Source of the DNA: an uncultured Chlorobiaceae bacterium
GTDB lineage: Bacteria; Bacteroidota; Chlorobiia; Chlorobiales; Chlorobiaceae
Assembly (NCBI GenBank): GCA_903929845.1
Contig: CAIYWF010000166.1
Coordinates: forward strand, 1-10,421
Direction of reading: 5' to 3'
Length of the DNA stretch: 10,421 nucleotides
Below, in pieces: positions 1 to 7,625 of the stretch. The position numbers and the translations under genes are program-made. Below the pieces are notes generated by a model. The model was not told the origin of the DNA, did not search any database, and saw only the letters and a program-made list of their open reading frames with translations. Numbering within the stretch: the first letter of the stretch is position 1; the number at the start of each line of letters is the position of its first letter.

Positions 1-488
1 CTGATACGGTCGGCATACAGCCCGGCTTTACGCACCAGTTCACTGCTGCAACCGGGAATGATTTTCAGATGAATATAGCCGCCAAAATGCTCTTCGGTAC
101 GCAGGGTTTCAACAACCCGTACCATCCGTTCCATGGTGACATCAGGGCTCTGCATGACGGCTGAACTTAAAAAGAGCCCTTCAATGTAGTTGCGACGGTA
201 GAAGTCAAGGGTCAGATCGACCACTTCTCGGGCGGTGAAGGATGCGCGCTCCACTGAATTGGTTGAGCGGTTCACGCAGTAGGCACAGTCGTAACGACAA
301 TCGTTCGAAAGCAGGATTTTCAGAAGTGAGATGCATCGGCCATCATCCGACCAGGAGTGACAGATGCCACTCTGCGAGGTGTTGCCGGTTCCGCATGAGG
401 GAGCTTCACGCTTGCTTCCACTTGACGCACACGAAGCATCGTAACGAGCAGCGCCAGAAAGAATCTGTAATTTCGCCAGGATATCCAT
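1..488 (-). CDS. Radical SAM protein, putative DNA modification/repair family (5' part only)
   Basis: This is the N-terminal 162 residues of a radical SAM enzyme; the 3' end lies outside the left edge. The cluster-binding motif CX3CX2C is at Cys64, Cys68 and Cys71 (C-R-Y-D-C-A-Y-C). It is preceded by a conserved block GICHSWSDDGRCISLLKILL (residues 41-60) and followed by a YRRNYIEGLFLSS-type block (97-109). This pattern matches from memory the family annotated as 'putative DNA modification/repair radical SAM protein' (TIGR03916), which is usually next to a TIGR03915/UdgX-type DNA metabolism gene. The reaction is not established. The enzyme should bind a [4Fe-4S] cluster and S-adenosylmethionine and act in the cytoplasm. 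The ATG at 488 is chosen because the family N-terminus (KLQILSGAARYDASCASSG) begins a few residues later; no clear ribosome binding site is visible. The gene starts about 46 bases downstream of tRNA-Pro on the same strand, with no terminator hairpin between them, so read-through from the tRNA promoter is possible. Confidence 0.88.
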   Translation of the reverse strand, partial: MDILAKLQILSGAARYDASCASSGSKREAPSCGTGNTSQSGICHSWSDDGRCISLLKILLSNDCRYDCAYCVNRSTNSVERASFTAREVVDLTLDFYRRNYIEGLFLSSAVMQSPDVTMERMVRVVETLRTEEHFGGYIHLKIIPGCSSELVRKAGLYADRI

Positions 489-534
489 GAGAGGAATATA
501 CAGAACGGGAAAAATGAAAAGAGAGGCAAGAGAG

Positions 535-608
535 TCGGCGTAGCGGGATTCGAACCCACGACCCCTTCCACCCCAAGGAAGTGCGCTACCAGGCTGCGCT
601 ATACGCCG
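535..608 (-). tRNA. tRNA-Pro (anticodon GGG)
   Basis: On the minus strand the sequence folds as a complete cloverleaf. The 7-bp acceptor stem is CGGCGTA/TACGCCG and the D-stem is GCGC/GCGC around AGCCTGGTA. The anticodon stem is CTTCC/GGAAG with loop TTGGGGT, giving anticodon GGG. The T-stem is GTGGG/CCCGC around TTCGAAT. The discriminator base is A and CCA is not encoded. GGG reads proline CCC/CCU codons. It is a single gene, transcribed toward the radical SAM gene. Confidence 0.97.
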
Positions 609-628
609 ATGTGTCTGAAGAGGTAGTA

Positions 629-634
629 ATTATA
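629..634 (-). promoter_or_regulatory. Probable -10 box of the tRNA-Pro promoter
   Basis: Read on the minus strand this is a consensus TATAAT, 20 bases before the first base of the tRNA. That would put the transcript start about 10-15 bases ahead of the mature 5' end. The -35 position (TTATAT at the expected 17-base spacing) is weak; a TTGAAA lies further upstream but too far away to pair with this -10. Confidence 0.45.
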
Positions 635-834
635 ATAAAATTCGTTAATTAATATAACATTTTTTCAATGTCGTGCGGTTTTTCTCTCTCGCCGAAAGAG
701 CGCTCCTTGCTTCATTTCATTTTGATGTCAGAAGTTATCAACATTTTTTTTGTCAATCCAGCACAATGGATAAATTCCTGCGATCAAGACAGAAAATTTA
801 TCACCTGAAAGCAAAATACAAATAACTCATATAA

Positions 835-865
835 ATAAAACAGGTTAAGAAAAACACTGTTTTAT
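835..865 (-). terminator. Possible terminator of the dedA transcript
   Basis: A 9-bp perfect inverted repeat, ATAAAACAG and CTGTTTTAT, encloses a 13-base loop about 75 bases past the dedA stop codon. On the minus strand the stem is followed by a TTTATAT-like run. The stem is AT-rich, so it may terminate only weakly. Confidence 0.3.
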
Positions 866-921
866 CAAACAATGCCTCTCTCAAGGAGAAAAGATAGCGC
901 ATCAACCTATGATTCAACACG

Positions 922-930
922 TTATCCACA
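922..930 (+). promoter_or_regulatory. Perfect DnaA-box match (TTATCCACA)
   Basis: An exact match to the strong DnaA-box consensus sits in non-coding AT-rich DNA, just downstream of the dedA stop codon. A near match, TTATCAACA, lies in the same orientation at 735-743. Another exact match occurs in reverse orientation at 4327-4335 inside the penicillin-binding protein gene, so one site alone is weak evidence of function. Confidence 0.4.
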
Positions 931-941
931 ATTCATAAACA

Positions 942-1616
942 TTACAGAGTGTCATGCTTGCGGCCAAACCTGTGCTTTACATACCCTATAAGAGGAGGAG
1001 TAATGGAAACCGCAATGATAGCAAGAAATATCAGCTTTCTGTTCTGCTGCACAAAGGGGAGCTGCCCGATAAAGTAACCACCGTAACAAAACAATCCCAC
1101 CCAAAACAGCGCACCAGTCATACAAAAGAGAATAAACCTGCTGTAGGGCATGGCACCTATTCCGGCAACAAAGGGAGTAAAGGTTCTGATAACAGGAATA
1201 AAGCGGGCGATGATGATCGTCTTGCCTCCATGTTTTTCAAAAAAACTATTGGTTCTGACCAAATGTTCAGGATTAAAAAAGCGGGATTTTTGATAATTAA
1301 ACACTTTTGGCCCGAGTTTGTGACCAATCAGATAGTTGAGGTTATCACCGAGCAGGGCGGCAGAAAAAAAAAGTACGAAGAGCAGATGAGGATTGAGCGA
1401 TGAGTCAGGCATGGATGCCAGTGAACCGGCAGCGAAAAGCAGGGAATCGCCCGGAAGAAACGGTGTAACGACAAGTCCTGTTTCACAGAAAACAATGAGA
1501 AAGAGAATACCATAAAGCCAGAGGCCATACTGTGCCGCAAGAAACTGAAGATGTGTGTCGATATGGATGATAAAATCGGCCAGGAAAGAGAAGAGATTGG
1601 TTAAGGAATAGTCCAT
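942..1616 (-). CDS. DedA-family inner membrane protein (SNARE-associated/VTT domain)
   Basis: This is a 224-residue polytopic membrane protein of the DedA family, inner-membrane proteins linked to membrane homeostasis, proton-dependent functions and lipid-carrier flipping. Hydrophobic segments lie at about residues 30-50, 77-98, 160-183 and 195-213. Four residues match the essential acidic/basic set of E. coli YqjA/YghB in the same spacing: Glu45 and Asp57 (in CETGLVVTPFLPGDSLLF), then Arg138 and Arg144 (in ARFIPVIRTFTPFVAG). The length is typical of the family. The ATG is preceded by an AAGAAAG purine run at suitable distance. The gene is divergent from the hydrolase at 1788, so the roughly 170-base gap should hold both promoters. 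The family is secure; which lipid or ion it handles cannot be read from the sequence. Confidence 0.93.
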   Translation of the reverse strand: MDYSLTNLFSFLADFIIHIDTHLQFLAAQYGLWLYGILFLIVFCETGLVVTPFLPGDSLLFAAGSLASMPDSSLNPHLLFVLFFSAALLGDNLNYLIGHKLGPKVFNYQKSRFFNPEHLVRTNSFFEKHGGKTIIIARFIPVIRTFTPFVAGIGAMPYSRFILFCMTGALFWVGLFCYGGYFIGQLPFVQQNRKLIFLAIIAVSITPPLIGYVKHRFGRKHDTL

Positions 1617-1663
1617 GGTGCTTCTTTCTTAAAAAATGAAAACTTTTTGCTTCTGGCCGAAGC

Positions 1664-1692
1664 AATGTAGTTATTGCCTCTCAGACTCGCAA
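1664..1692 (-). promoter_or_regulatory. Candidate promoter of dedA
   Basis: On the minus strand TTGCGA (1692-1687) and TACATT (1669-1664) are separated by 17 bases, each matching 4 of 6 consensus positions. The expected 5' leader would contain a 5-bp GCTTC/GAAGC hairpin at about 1649-1663, with no T-run after it on this strand. Weak but correctly placed. Confidence 0.28.
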
Positions 1693-1787
1693 AACCCGGC
1701 AAGACTCAGGGTGGGGGGAAAACTGAAGAAAAGTTATTATTGTTTATATTCAGGTTCATGTTTTTAACAAGAAACAAGGCAACTCCC

Positions 1788-2675
1788 ATGAGTTATTTAG
1801 TGTCAACACGCTGCAAGCTCTATTATGAAGACACTGCGGAGTCTGATCCTTCAGCCATTGACAAACCCGCAGTACTGTTTGTCAATGGCTGGGCGATCTC
1901 CTCCCGATACTGGAAACCACTGGTCGGCATGCTCTCTGCAAACTACCGATGCATTACTTATGATCAGAGCGGCACAGGAAAAACGATCATCAAGGGTTAT
2001 AACCCAACTTTTACCATTCAGGGTTTTACCGATGAAGCCGCTGAACTCATTGAGCATCTCGGACTTCAGGTGTCAAGAAAACTGCATATTGTAGGCCATT
2101 CGATGGGTGGCATGGTTGCCACGGAACTCTGTCTTCGGTACCATGAAGCCATTGTATCAGCGACGATAATAGCCTGCGGCATTTTTGAAGAGACCCCTTA
2201 TACATTTTTGGGGCTCTTTTTTCTTGGCGGATTGATCGATTTTTCAATGAATTTTCGTAACGTTTTCCATCTCGAACCGCTGAAAGGCATTTTTATCAAA
2301 CGGGCGGCAACAAAAGAGATCAGTAAAGAGTATCACGACATCCTTCTCGAGGACTTCACGCAATCCGACAAAAATGCAACCAATGCCGTTGGCAGGTTTT
2401 CAATTGATCGGGAGGCCCTGAGGACCTATACCCGCCATGTTCTCTCTCTCTCTTCTCCCTTGCTGTGCAGTGTCGGAATGGCAGATCACACAATTCCTCC
2501 TGAAGGGACCATCACGCTTTATGAAAGACGCAAAGCAGAGTCAGAGGCACCGACACGGATTGCAAAGTTCATGGAGGTTGGTCATCTCCCAATGCTGGAA
2601 GAGACTGCTGAATTTGCAAGCGAGCTTACGAAGCATTTTGAATTTGCGGAACAATTTTACAAGTCTAAACCTTAA
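1788..2675 (+). CDS. Alpha/beta hydrolase
   Basis: This is a 295-residue cytoplasmic alpha/beta-hydrolase-fold enzyme. The nucleophile elbow GHSMGG places the catalytic Ser at residue 105. Asp233 (in GMADHTIP) and His266 (in VGHLPM) complete a Ser-Asp-His triad. The oxyanion-hole loop reads FVNGW (31-35) rather than the usual HG. A hydrophobic cap segment lies at about 137-152. The substrate is unknown; esterase, lipase-like and peptidase-like members look alike at this level. The ATG at 1788 is preferred over an in-frame ATG 114 bases upstream, because the upstream extension (Lys/Gly-rich, then Phe-rich) is unlike the family and an AAGG lies just ahead of 1788. The stop is 8 bases before the GTG of the penicillin-binding protein gene, suggesting co-transcription. 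Confidence 0.88.
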   Translation: MSYLVSTRCKLYYEDTAESDPSAIDKPAVLFVNGWAISSRYWKPLVGMLSANYRCITYDQSGTGKTIIKGYNPTFTIQGFTDEAAELIEHLGLQVSRKLHIVGHSMGGMVATELCLRYHEAIVSATIIACGIFEETPYTFLGLFFLGGLIDFSMNFRNVFHLEPLKGIFIKRAATKEISKEYHDILLEDFTQSDKNATNAVGRFSIDREALRTYTRHVLSLSSPLLCSVGMADHTIPPEGTITLYERRKAESEAPTRIAKFMEVGHLPMLEETAEFASELTKHFEFAEQFYKSKP

Positions 2676-2683
2676 TCTCTACT

Positions 2684-4987
2684 GTGAGTAATAAAATATT
2701 TTCCAAAAGCCTGTTATTTCTTTTTGCATCACTCATCGCCATAACACTGACGACTACTGCGGCTTACGCAATGAAGTCTTTCATGGGCCTGCCAAGCCTT
2801 GAAGAGCTTGAAAATCCAAACCCGGAACTCGCCTCTTTAGTCTATTCGGAGGACGGAGTGCTTCTTCATAAATTTTTTCTGAAGAATCGAACATTCATTC
2901 CGCTCAAATCTATTCCCCTGTCAACTCGTTACGCCTTGATTGCTACTGAAGATGTTGCCTTTTACAGCCACTGGGGCGTAGATCTGCGTCGGCTTGTCAT
3001 TGCCATGGGTGAAAATATATTCAGGGGACCAAGCCGCTGGCAGGGGGCCAGTACTATTACCCAGCAGCTTGCAAAAAACCTTTACCTGAGTCAGGAACGC
3101 ACGGTCACCCGAAAAGTCAAGGAGTTCGTTACAGCAATTGAGCTTGAAAAAACCTATACGAAAGACGAAATTCTGGCGCTCTACCTCAACACTGTTTATT
3201 TCGGCTCAGGAGCTTATGGCATCGAAGCCGCAGCCTATACCTATTTCGGAAAACCGGCATACCTTCTGACGCTGCCGGAAAGTGCAACGCTTATCGCCAC
3301 GCTGAAAAACCCTACGGCCTACAATCCTGCAAAAAATCCGTCAGGTGCAATCGGAAGAAGAAATCTTATCCTCTCACTGATGGAAAAGGTACAATTCATA
3401 ACCCCGAAACAGGCCGCAGCAGCCAAAAAAAGTCCCCTGGTGTTAAAATATACGCCAGTCAGCCATCAAGGCCTGGCACCTTATTTTACTGAATATGTTC
3501 GACAGACGGTCAAACCATCGACAATGCTTGGCAATCTCGATCTTTACCGTGACGGTCTGACCATCCAGACAACACTCGACAGCCGGATGCAGAACTATGC
3601 CCAGCAGGCAGCAGCCGAACATCTTACTGAGCTGCAAGCCGCCTTCGACCGCTCATGGAGATGGACTGAATCTCTGAAAAACCAGATCATCATGGAGAGC
3701 GACCGGTTCACTGAACTGAAAGATAACGGGCTCTCGGAGCAGCAGGCAATGGCAAAACTCAAGGCTGACAAGGTATGGCTGAATGAACTCTTGAAGGAAA
3801 AAACCCGGATACAAGTGGCTTTGGTTGCAATTGATCCAACGAACGGCCATGTCAAGGCCTGGGTTGGAGGCAACAGATTCTCACCTGATGAGTATAAATA
3901 TCAGTTTGACCATGTATGGCAGGCAAAACGGCAACCTGGTTCAACCTTTAAACCATTCGTCTATACAACGGCAATCGACAAGGGACTGCCCGCAAATTTC
4001 CAGGTGCTTGACCAGCCCCTGGAACTCAACAGCGGAAATGGCATCTGGTCACCAAGAAACTCCGATGGCTCATCCGGTGGGATGACAACACTCCGTACGG
4101 CATTGAGCCGTTCATTGAACCAAGTGACCGTAAGACTTGCCTACGAGTATTTGAAAACCTCAGAAATAATAAGTTATGCAAGAAGAATGGGCATCACGTC
4201 ACCAATGGCATCGAACCTCTCTATTGCCCTTGGAACGTCGGAAGTAAGCCCGCTTGAACTTGCCGGAGCCTTTTCAACTTTTGCCAACAACGGCATCTGG
4301 AACGAACCCGTCTCAATCCTCAAGGTTGTGGATAAACATAACCGTTCCATATCGGAATACACTCCAAACCGTCGTTTTGCCATCGACTCCACTACCAACT
4401 TTGTCATGGTCTCAATGCTCAAGGATGTGATCAACAAAGGTACCGGTGCGGCAGTCCGGGCGCGATATGGCTTTACTGCTGAGGCCGCAGGAAAAACCGG
4501 AACGACTCAAAGTATGAGGGATGCCTGGTTTGCAGGATTTACCCCTCAACTTGTTGCCGTTGTCTGGACAGGGTTTGATGACGAACGTATCAAATTTACC
4601 TCCATGGAGTATGGGCAGGGTGCCCGGGCGGCTCTTCCGGTATGGGCCGGCTTTATGAAACGCTGCTACAGTGACCGGTCGCTGAAACTTGAAAACAAGT
4701 ATTTTCATATTCCTGAAACCGTCATTGCTGTCCCAATGTCCGCTCAGACTAATACACCCTCCGATCTTCTCGGCAGTGATGTCTATATCGAATATTATAC
4801 TCCGAAGGGCTTTCAATACTATCAGTCTCATCCGGTGCAACAAATCGATGGAACCGCCACCATGTCAGTGAGAGACAGCAGCAGTGCAATGAATGGAAAT
4901 GGAGTTCCCAAACCACCAACTCCAGCGCCAGCGCAAATACCAGTTCCTGCACCAAAGCCAAAGCCGAAACCAGTGCAAGCCCTTTGA
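2684..4987 (+). CDS. Class A penicillin-binding protein (PBP1A-type glycosyltransferase/transpeptidase)
   Basis: This 767-residue bifunctional murein synthase polymerises lipid II and cross-links the glycan strands at the outer face of the inner membrane. A hydrophobic N-terminal segment (about 9-29) anchors or exports it. The GT51 glycosyltransferase domain (about 50-230) shows EDVAFYSHWGVD with catalytic Glu89, GASTITQQLAKNLYL (121-135) and the RKVKE...YLNTVYFG block (143-174). The transpeptidase domain (about 375-660) has SxxK at Ser420-Lys423, SxN at Ser477-Asn479 and KTGT at 604-607, so both activities look intact. Residues about 305-375, between the domains, are charged and probably helical. 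The C-terminus (741-766) is a Pro/Lys/Ala-rich tail. The start is GTG with no Shine-Dalgarno; the next in-frame ATG is at residue 30, after the membrane segment, so GTG is favoured. It lies 8 bases after the hydrolase and 35 before guaA. Confidence 0.95.
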   Translation: MSNKIFSKSLLFLFASLIAITLTTTAAYAMKSFMGLPSLEELENPNPELASLVYSEDGVLLHKFFLKNRTFIPLKSIPLSTRYALIATEDVAFYSHWGVDLRRLVIAMGENIFRGPSRWQGASTITQQLAKNLYLSQERTVTRKVKEFVTAIELEKTYTKDEILALYLNTVYFGSGAYGIEAAAYTYFGKPAYLLTLPESATLIATLKNPTAYNPAKNPSGAIGRRNLILSLMEKVQFITPKQAAAAKKSPLVLKYTPVSHQGLAPYFTEYVRQTVKPSTMLGNLDLYRDGLTIQTTLDSRMQNYAQQAAAEHLTELQAAFDRSWRWTESLKNQIIMESDRFTELKDNGLSEQQAMAKLKADKVWLNELLKEKTRIQVALVAIDPTNGHVKAWVGGNRFSPDEYKYQFDHVWQAKRQPGSTFKPFVYTTAIDKGLPANFQVLDQPLELNSGNGIWSPRNSDGSSGGMTTLRTALSRSLNQVTVRLAYEYLKTSEIISYARRMGITSPMASNLSIALGTSEVSPLELAGAFSTFANNGIWNEPVSILKVVDKHNRSISEYTPNRRFAIDSTTNFVMVSMLKDVINKGTGAAVRARYGFTAEAAGKTGTTQSMRDAWFAGFTPQLVAVVWTGFDDERIKFTSMEYGQGARAALPVWAGFMKRCYSDRSLKLENKYFHIPETVIAVPMSAQTNTPSDLLGSDVYIEYYTPKGFQYYQSHPVQQIDGTATMSVRDSSSAMNGNGVPKPPTPAPAQIPVPAPKPKPKPVQAL

Positions 4988-5022
4988 GCTTTCTGATCAG
5001 TTAACCCCACAACACTCTTGTT

Positions 5023-6564
5023 ATGCAATCGGTAGTAGTCCTTGATTTTGGTTCGCAATATACCCAGTTGATCGCCCGTCGTATCCGGGAACTGGGTATC
5101 TATTCTGAGATTCTGCCCTATAACACTCCTGCAGACAAAATCAGGGAACATCAGCCGAAAGCAATCATCCTTTCAGGCGGACCGAACAGCGTTTATGATC
5201 AGGACGCCTTTATGCCCGATGCCGCCATTTTTTCGCTAGGCATTCCCGTGCTCGGCATCTGCTATGGTTTACAGGCAATCGCCAACCATTTTGGGGGAGA
5301 GGTTGCCTCTGCGTCAAAGCATGAGTTCGGACGCTCCAAAATTATGGTTACACATAACGGTGAAAATGAGAGTATGCTTTTTCAGAATATTCCGGATTCG
5401 GATGTCTGGATGAGCCATGGCGACAAGGTTGTTCGACTGCCTGAAGGCTTCAGGGCAACGGCCAGCAGCGACAACTCTGAAATATGCGCTATTGAAAGCT
5501 TTGGCAGTAAAGGCGCTCTGAAAGTTTATGGGCTGCAGTTTCACCCCGAAGTGCAGCATACCCTCTACGGCAAACAACTTTTCTCAAACTTTCTGCTCAA
5601 TATTGCCGGAATCACGCCCGACTGGTCGTCGAAAAGTTTTATTGACCACCAGATTGAAGAAATTCGGCGTAAAGCTGGTAAAGAGACTGTGATCTGCGGC
5701 ATCAGCGGCGGAGTTGACTCAACCGTTGCGGCTGTTCTTGTGGGCAAGGCGATAGGCAAACAACTGCACTGTGTCTTTGTCGATAACGGCATGCTACGAA
5801 AAAATGAGGCTGGAAAAGTGATGAGCTTTCTTTCGACGCTCGGTCTCAGGGTATCCCTCGTCGATGCTTCCGATCTCTTCCTGAAACGGCTGAAGAATGT
5901 TGCATCACCTGAAAAGAAGCGCAAAATCATCGGAAAGACCTTTATACAAGTTTTTGAAGAGCAGATGGCTCATGAGAAGTTTCTGGTACAGGGCACTCTC
6001 TACCCTGATGTTATTGAGAGTGTAAGCGTCAAAGGCCCATCGGAAACCATCAAGTCGCACCATAATGTTGGCGGGCTTCCAAAGCGAATGAAGCTCAAGC
6101 TGATTGAGCCGCTTCGTGAGCTGTTCAAAGATGAAGTTCGCGCCGTTGGCCGCGAGCTCGGTATTGCTGAGGATATTCTGATGCGCCACCCCTTCCCCGG
6201 CCCCGGCCTTGCCGTGCGGGTGCTTGGGTCAGTCAACAAAGAGAGACTTGATGTGTTGCGGGAAGCTGATGAAATCTATATCGAAGAGCTGAAATCCAGC
6301 GGCCTTTACAGCCATGTCTGGCAGGCGTTTGCGGTTCTTCTTCCAGTTCAGTCAGTTGGCGTCATGGGCGACAAACGCACCTATGAAAACGTGCTGGCAC
6401 TGCGTGCGGTCGAATCAACCGACGGCATGACTGCCGACTGGGCACCTTTGCCACACGACTTTCTTGCCTGCGTCTCAAACCGCATCATCAACGAAGTGCG
6501 CGGGATTAACAGGGTGGCTTATGACATTTCATCGAAGCCTCCTGCGACGATTGAGTGGGAGTGA
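5023..6564 (+). CDS. guaA: GMP synthase (glutamine-hydrolysing)
   Basis: A 513-residue cytoplasmic enzyme converting XMP, glutamine and ATP to GMP, the last step of guanine nucleotide synthesis. The class I glutamine amidotransferase domain (about 1-195) has the catalytic triad Cys80 (GICYGLQ), His174 and Glu176 (QFHPE). The ATP-pyrophosphatase domain carries the P-loop SGGVDS at 228-233. The C-terminal dimerisation domain ends in the family signature KPPATIEWE. Length and all motifs are normal. The ATG at 5023 gives the standard N-terminus (QSVVVLDFGSQYTQLIARR); no Shine-Dalgarno is evident. It follows the penicillin-binding protein gene by 35 bases. Confidence 0.98.
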   Translation: MQSVVVLDFGSQYTQLIARRIRELGIYSEILPYNTPADKIREHQPKAIILSGGPNSVYDQDAFMPDAAIFSLGIPVLGICYGLQAIANHFGGEVASASKHEFGRSKIMVTHNGENESMLFQNIPDSDVWMSHGDKVVRLPEGFRATASSDNSEICAIESFGSKGALKVYGLQFHPEVQHTLYGKQLFSNFLLNIAGITPDWSSKSFIDHQIEEIRRKAGKETVICGISGGVDSTVAAVLVGKAIGKQLHCVFVDNGMLRKNEAGKVMSFLSTLGLRVSLVDASDLFLKRLKNVASPEKKRKIIGKTFIQVFEEQMAHEKFLVQGTLYPDVIESVSVKGPSETIKSHHNVGGLPKRMKLKLIEPLRELFKDEVRAVGRELGIAEDILMRHPFPGPGLAVRVLGSVNKERLDVLREADEIYIEELKSSGLYSHVWQAFAVLLPVQSVGVMGDKRTYENVLALRAVESTDGMTADWAPLPHDFLACVSNRIINEVRGINRVAYDISSKPPATIEWE

Positions 6565-6570
6565 TGGCGG

Positions 6571-6595
6571 AATACAGCTCAGTTGGTTGCCGGGA
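6571..6595 (+). repeat. Direct repeat copy A (tRNA-D-arm-like)
   Basis: This 25-base sequence in the guaA/ferrochelatase gap matches 8420-8444 in the same orientation at 22 of 25 positions, the first 14 (AATACAGCTCAGTT) being identical. The core AGCTCAGTTGGT, with GGCGG just before it, resembles the 5' part of a tRNA gene. No anticodon or T-arm follows, so it is not a tRNA. The two copies bracket the ferrochelatase and N-acetyltransferase genes. Confidence 0.6.
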
Positions 6596-6628
6596 TACCA
6601 AGCATGATTGTCAATTCTCTCTTAAATC

Positions 6629-7606
6629 ATGAAAAGAATAGCTGTTATACTGGTTGCCCATGGTGAAGCTGAAACTGACAGTTTTTTTGAGAATTTCTCC
6701 ATGATCCGCCATACCCTCGCACATGCTGGTGAGGTGATGAAGCTGCCCCGTCCGCTACAGCTCGTGGCATCGGTGCTTGGAGGGGTGAAAAACAAAGTGA
6801 CCTTTCGTGCACAACAATACCGCTCACCTCAGAACAGGATCACCAGACAACAGGCTTCGCTACTCCAGGACAAGCTCAACAGGGTGATGATTCCTCACCA
6901 GACCAACGTTGAGGTCTATTCTGCTTTCCACGCAACGCCACCATTCGTCAAGGATATCGTCGACCAAACGAGTGGTCACGACCTTCAGCTCCTGATCTCC
7001 ATGTCCCCCATTGATAATCGGCTGACTTCCGGAAACCTGCAGCAGCTCTCCGCCCAATGCTCGCCTGTCAACGGTCAGCGACGCCCTATTGTGGTACACG
7101 ATTTCTGGAAAAATGCGGAACTCCGAAAAGTCTACCTCGACCACCTGTTTTACCATGGGATAACTGGCGACGGATCGGCTTTAGTTCTGACGTTTCATGG
7201 CACTCTTGTCAAGGATACCAAAGGAGGGATACCGATGTTTCATACTGGCTTGAAAGAGATGCATGAGATGGGCAGTACTCTTCGTGATGCTATCCTTATT
7301 GATCCTCGAAACGGTTATGATACTATTGAAATAGCATACCTCAACCATGACGTGGGAGGAACCTGGACAAAGCCATCTCTTGCCGAGGCCTTAAACTCAC
7401 TCTCATCCAGGGGGATCAGAGATGTCGATATTTTCAGTTGTGGATATTTTTCGGATGGAACGGAGACGATTCTGCATGCACAGAAAGAAGCCGCTGCAAG
7501 TTCTGTGAAAAACATCAGGTTTTTGCCTTGTATCAATGATTCGGAGGCTTTCGCCGACTTTCTTGCAGAAAAGGTGGCTGCGGTTGTAGCTGCCGAATCT
7601 CAATAA
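6629..7606 (+). CDS. Ferrochelatase-family protein (divergent HemH)
   Basis: A 325-residue cytoplasmic protein with the class II chelatase layout; family members insert Fe2+ into protoporphyrin or coproporphyrin in haem synthesis. The metal-binding His is His190 in LVLTFHGTL. A block NHDVGGTWTKPSLAEAL (239-255) lines up with the ferrochelatase S-R-V-G-P-x-x-W-L-x-P motif. SCGYFSDGTETILHAQKEA (270-288) matches the C-terminal motif, with Glu279 as the conserved acidic residue. The His-to-Glu spacing (89) is close to that of B. subtilis ferrochelatase (81). The N-terminus reads VILVAHGEAET where typical ferrochelatases have an L-x-N-x-G-T-P motif, so substrate or metal preference may differ. The ATG at 6629 begins the first beta strand directly. 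The gene converges with the N-acetyltransferase, leaving 19 bases between the stops. Confidence 0.8.
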   Translation: MKRIAVILVAHGEAETDSFFENFSMIRHTLAHAGEVMKLPRPLQLVASVLGGVKNKVTFRAQQYRSPQNRITRQQASLLQDKLNRVMIPHQTNVEVYSAFHATPPFVKDIVDQTSGHDLQLLISMSPIDNRLTSGNLQQLSAQCSPVNGQRRPIVVHDFWKNAELRKVYLDHLFYHGITGDGSALVLTFHGTLVKDTKGGIPMFHTGLKEMHEMGSTLRDAILIDPRNGYDTIEIAYLNHDVGGTWTKPSLAEALNSLSSRGIRDVDIFSCGYFSDGTETILHAQKEAAASSVKNIRFLPCINDSEAFADFLAEKVAAVVAAESQ

Positions 7607-7625
7607 GTTTTTCCGGTTGATTAAC

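Larger units (their letters stand above)
609..941. other. AT-rich intergenic region with DnaA-box-like sites
   Basis: This 333-base stretch has no convincing gene. It lies upstream of tRNA-Pro and downstream of the DedA gene, both on the minus strand. It holds AT-rich tracts (625-665, 744-751, 785-870), a perfect TTATCCACA at 922-930, TTATCAACA at 735-743 (8 of 9) and weaker relatives at 765-773 (reverse orientation, 7 of 9), 798-806 and 862-870. It also contains an AT-rich hairpin at 835-865. The DnaA-box reading is based on motif matching only; the region could be a plain spacer carrying a promoter and a terminator. Confidence 0.5.

Noticed and set aside
1649..1663. GCTTC/GAAGC hairpin as a terminator
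   Set aside because: On neither strand is the stem followed by a T-run, and it lies in the expected 5' leader of dedA.
1968..1985. SGTGKT in the hydrolase as a nucleotide-binding P-loop
   Set aside because: The full GxxxxGK[ST] pattern is absent, and the position matches the D-x-R-G-x-G-x-S turn usual in alpha/beta hydrolases.
4327..4335. Perfect DnaA box in reverse orientation
   Set aside because: It lies inside the transpeptidase coding region where the codons explain it, and has no neighbouring boxes.
4412..4843. Long minus-strand frames opposite the penicillin-binding protein and guaA
   Set aside because: They are shadows of genes with complete catalytic motifs on the plus strand.
6561..6628. 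tRNA gene after guaA
   Set aside because: Only a D-arm-like stretch is present; no anticodon arm, T-arm or acceptor partner follows.
7607..7625. Bidirectional terminator between the convergent genes
   Set aside because: The 19-base gap has a short T-run but no stem of useful length.
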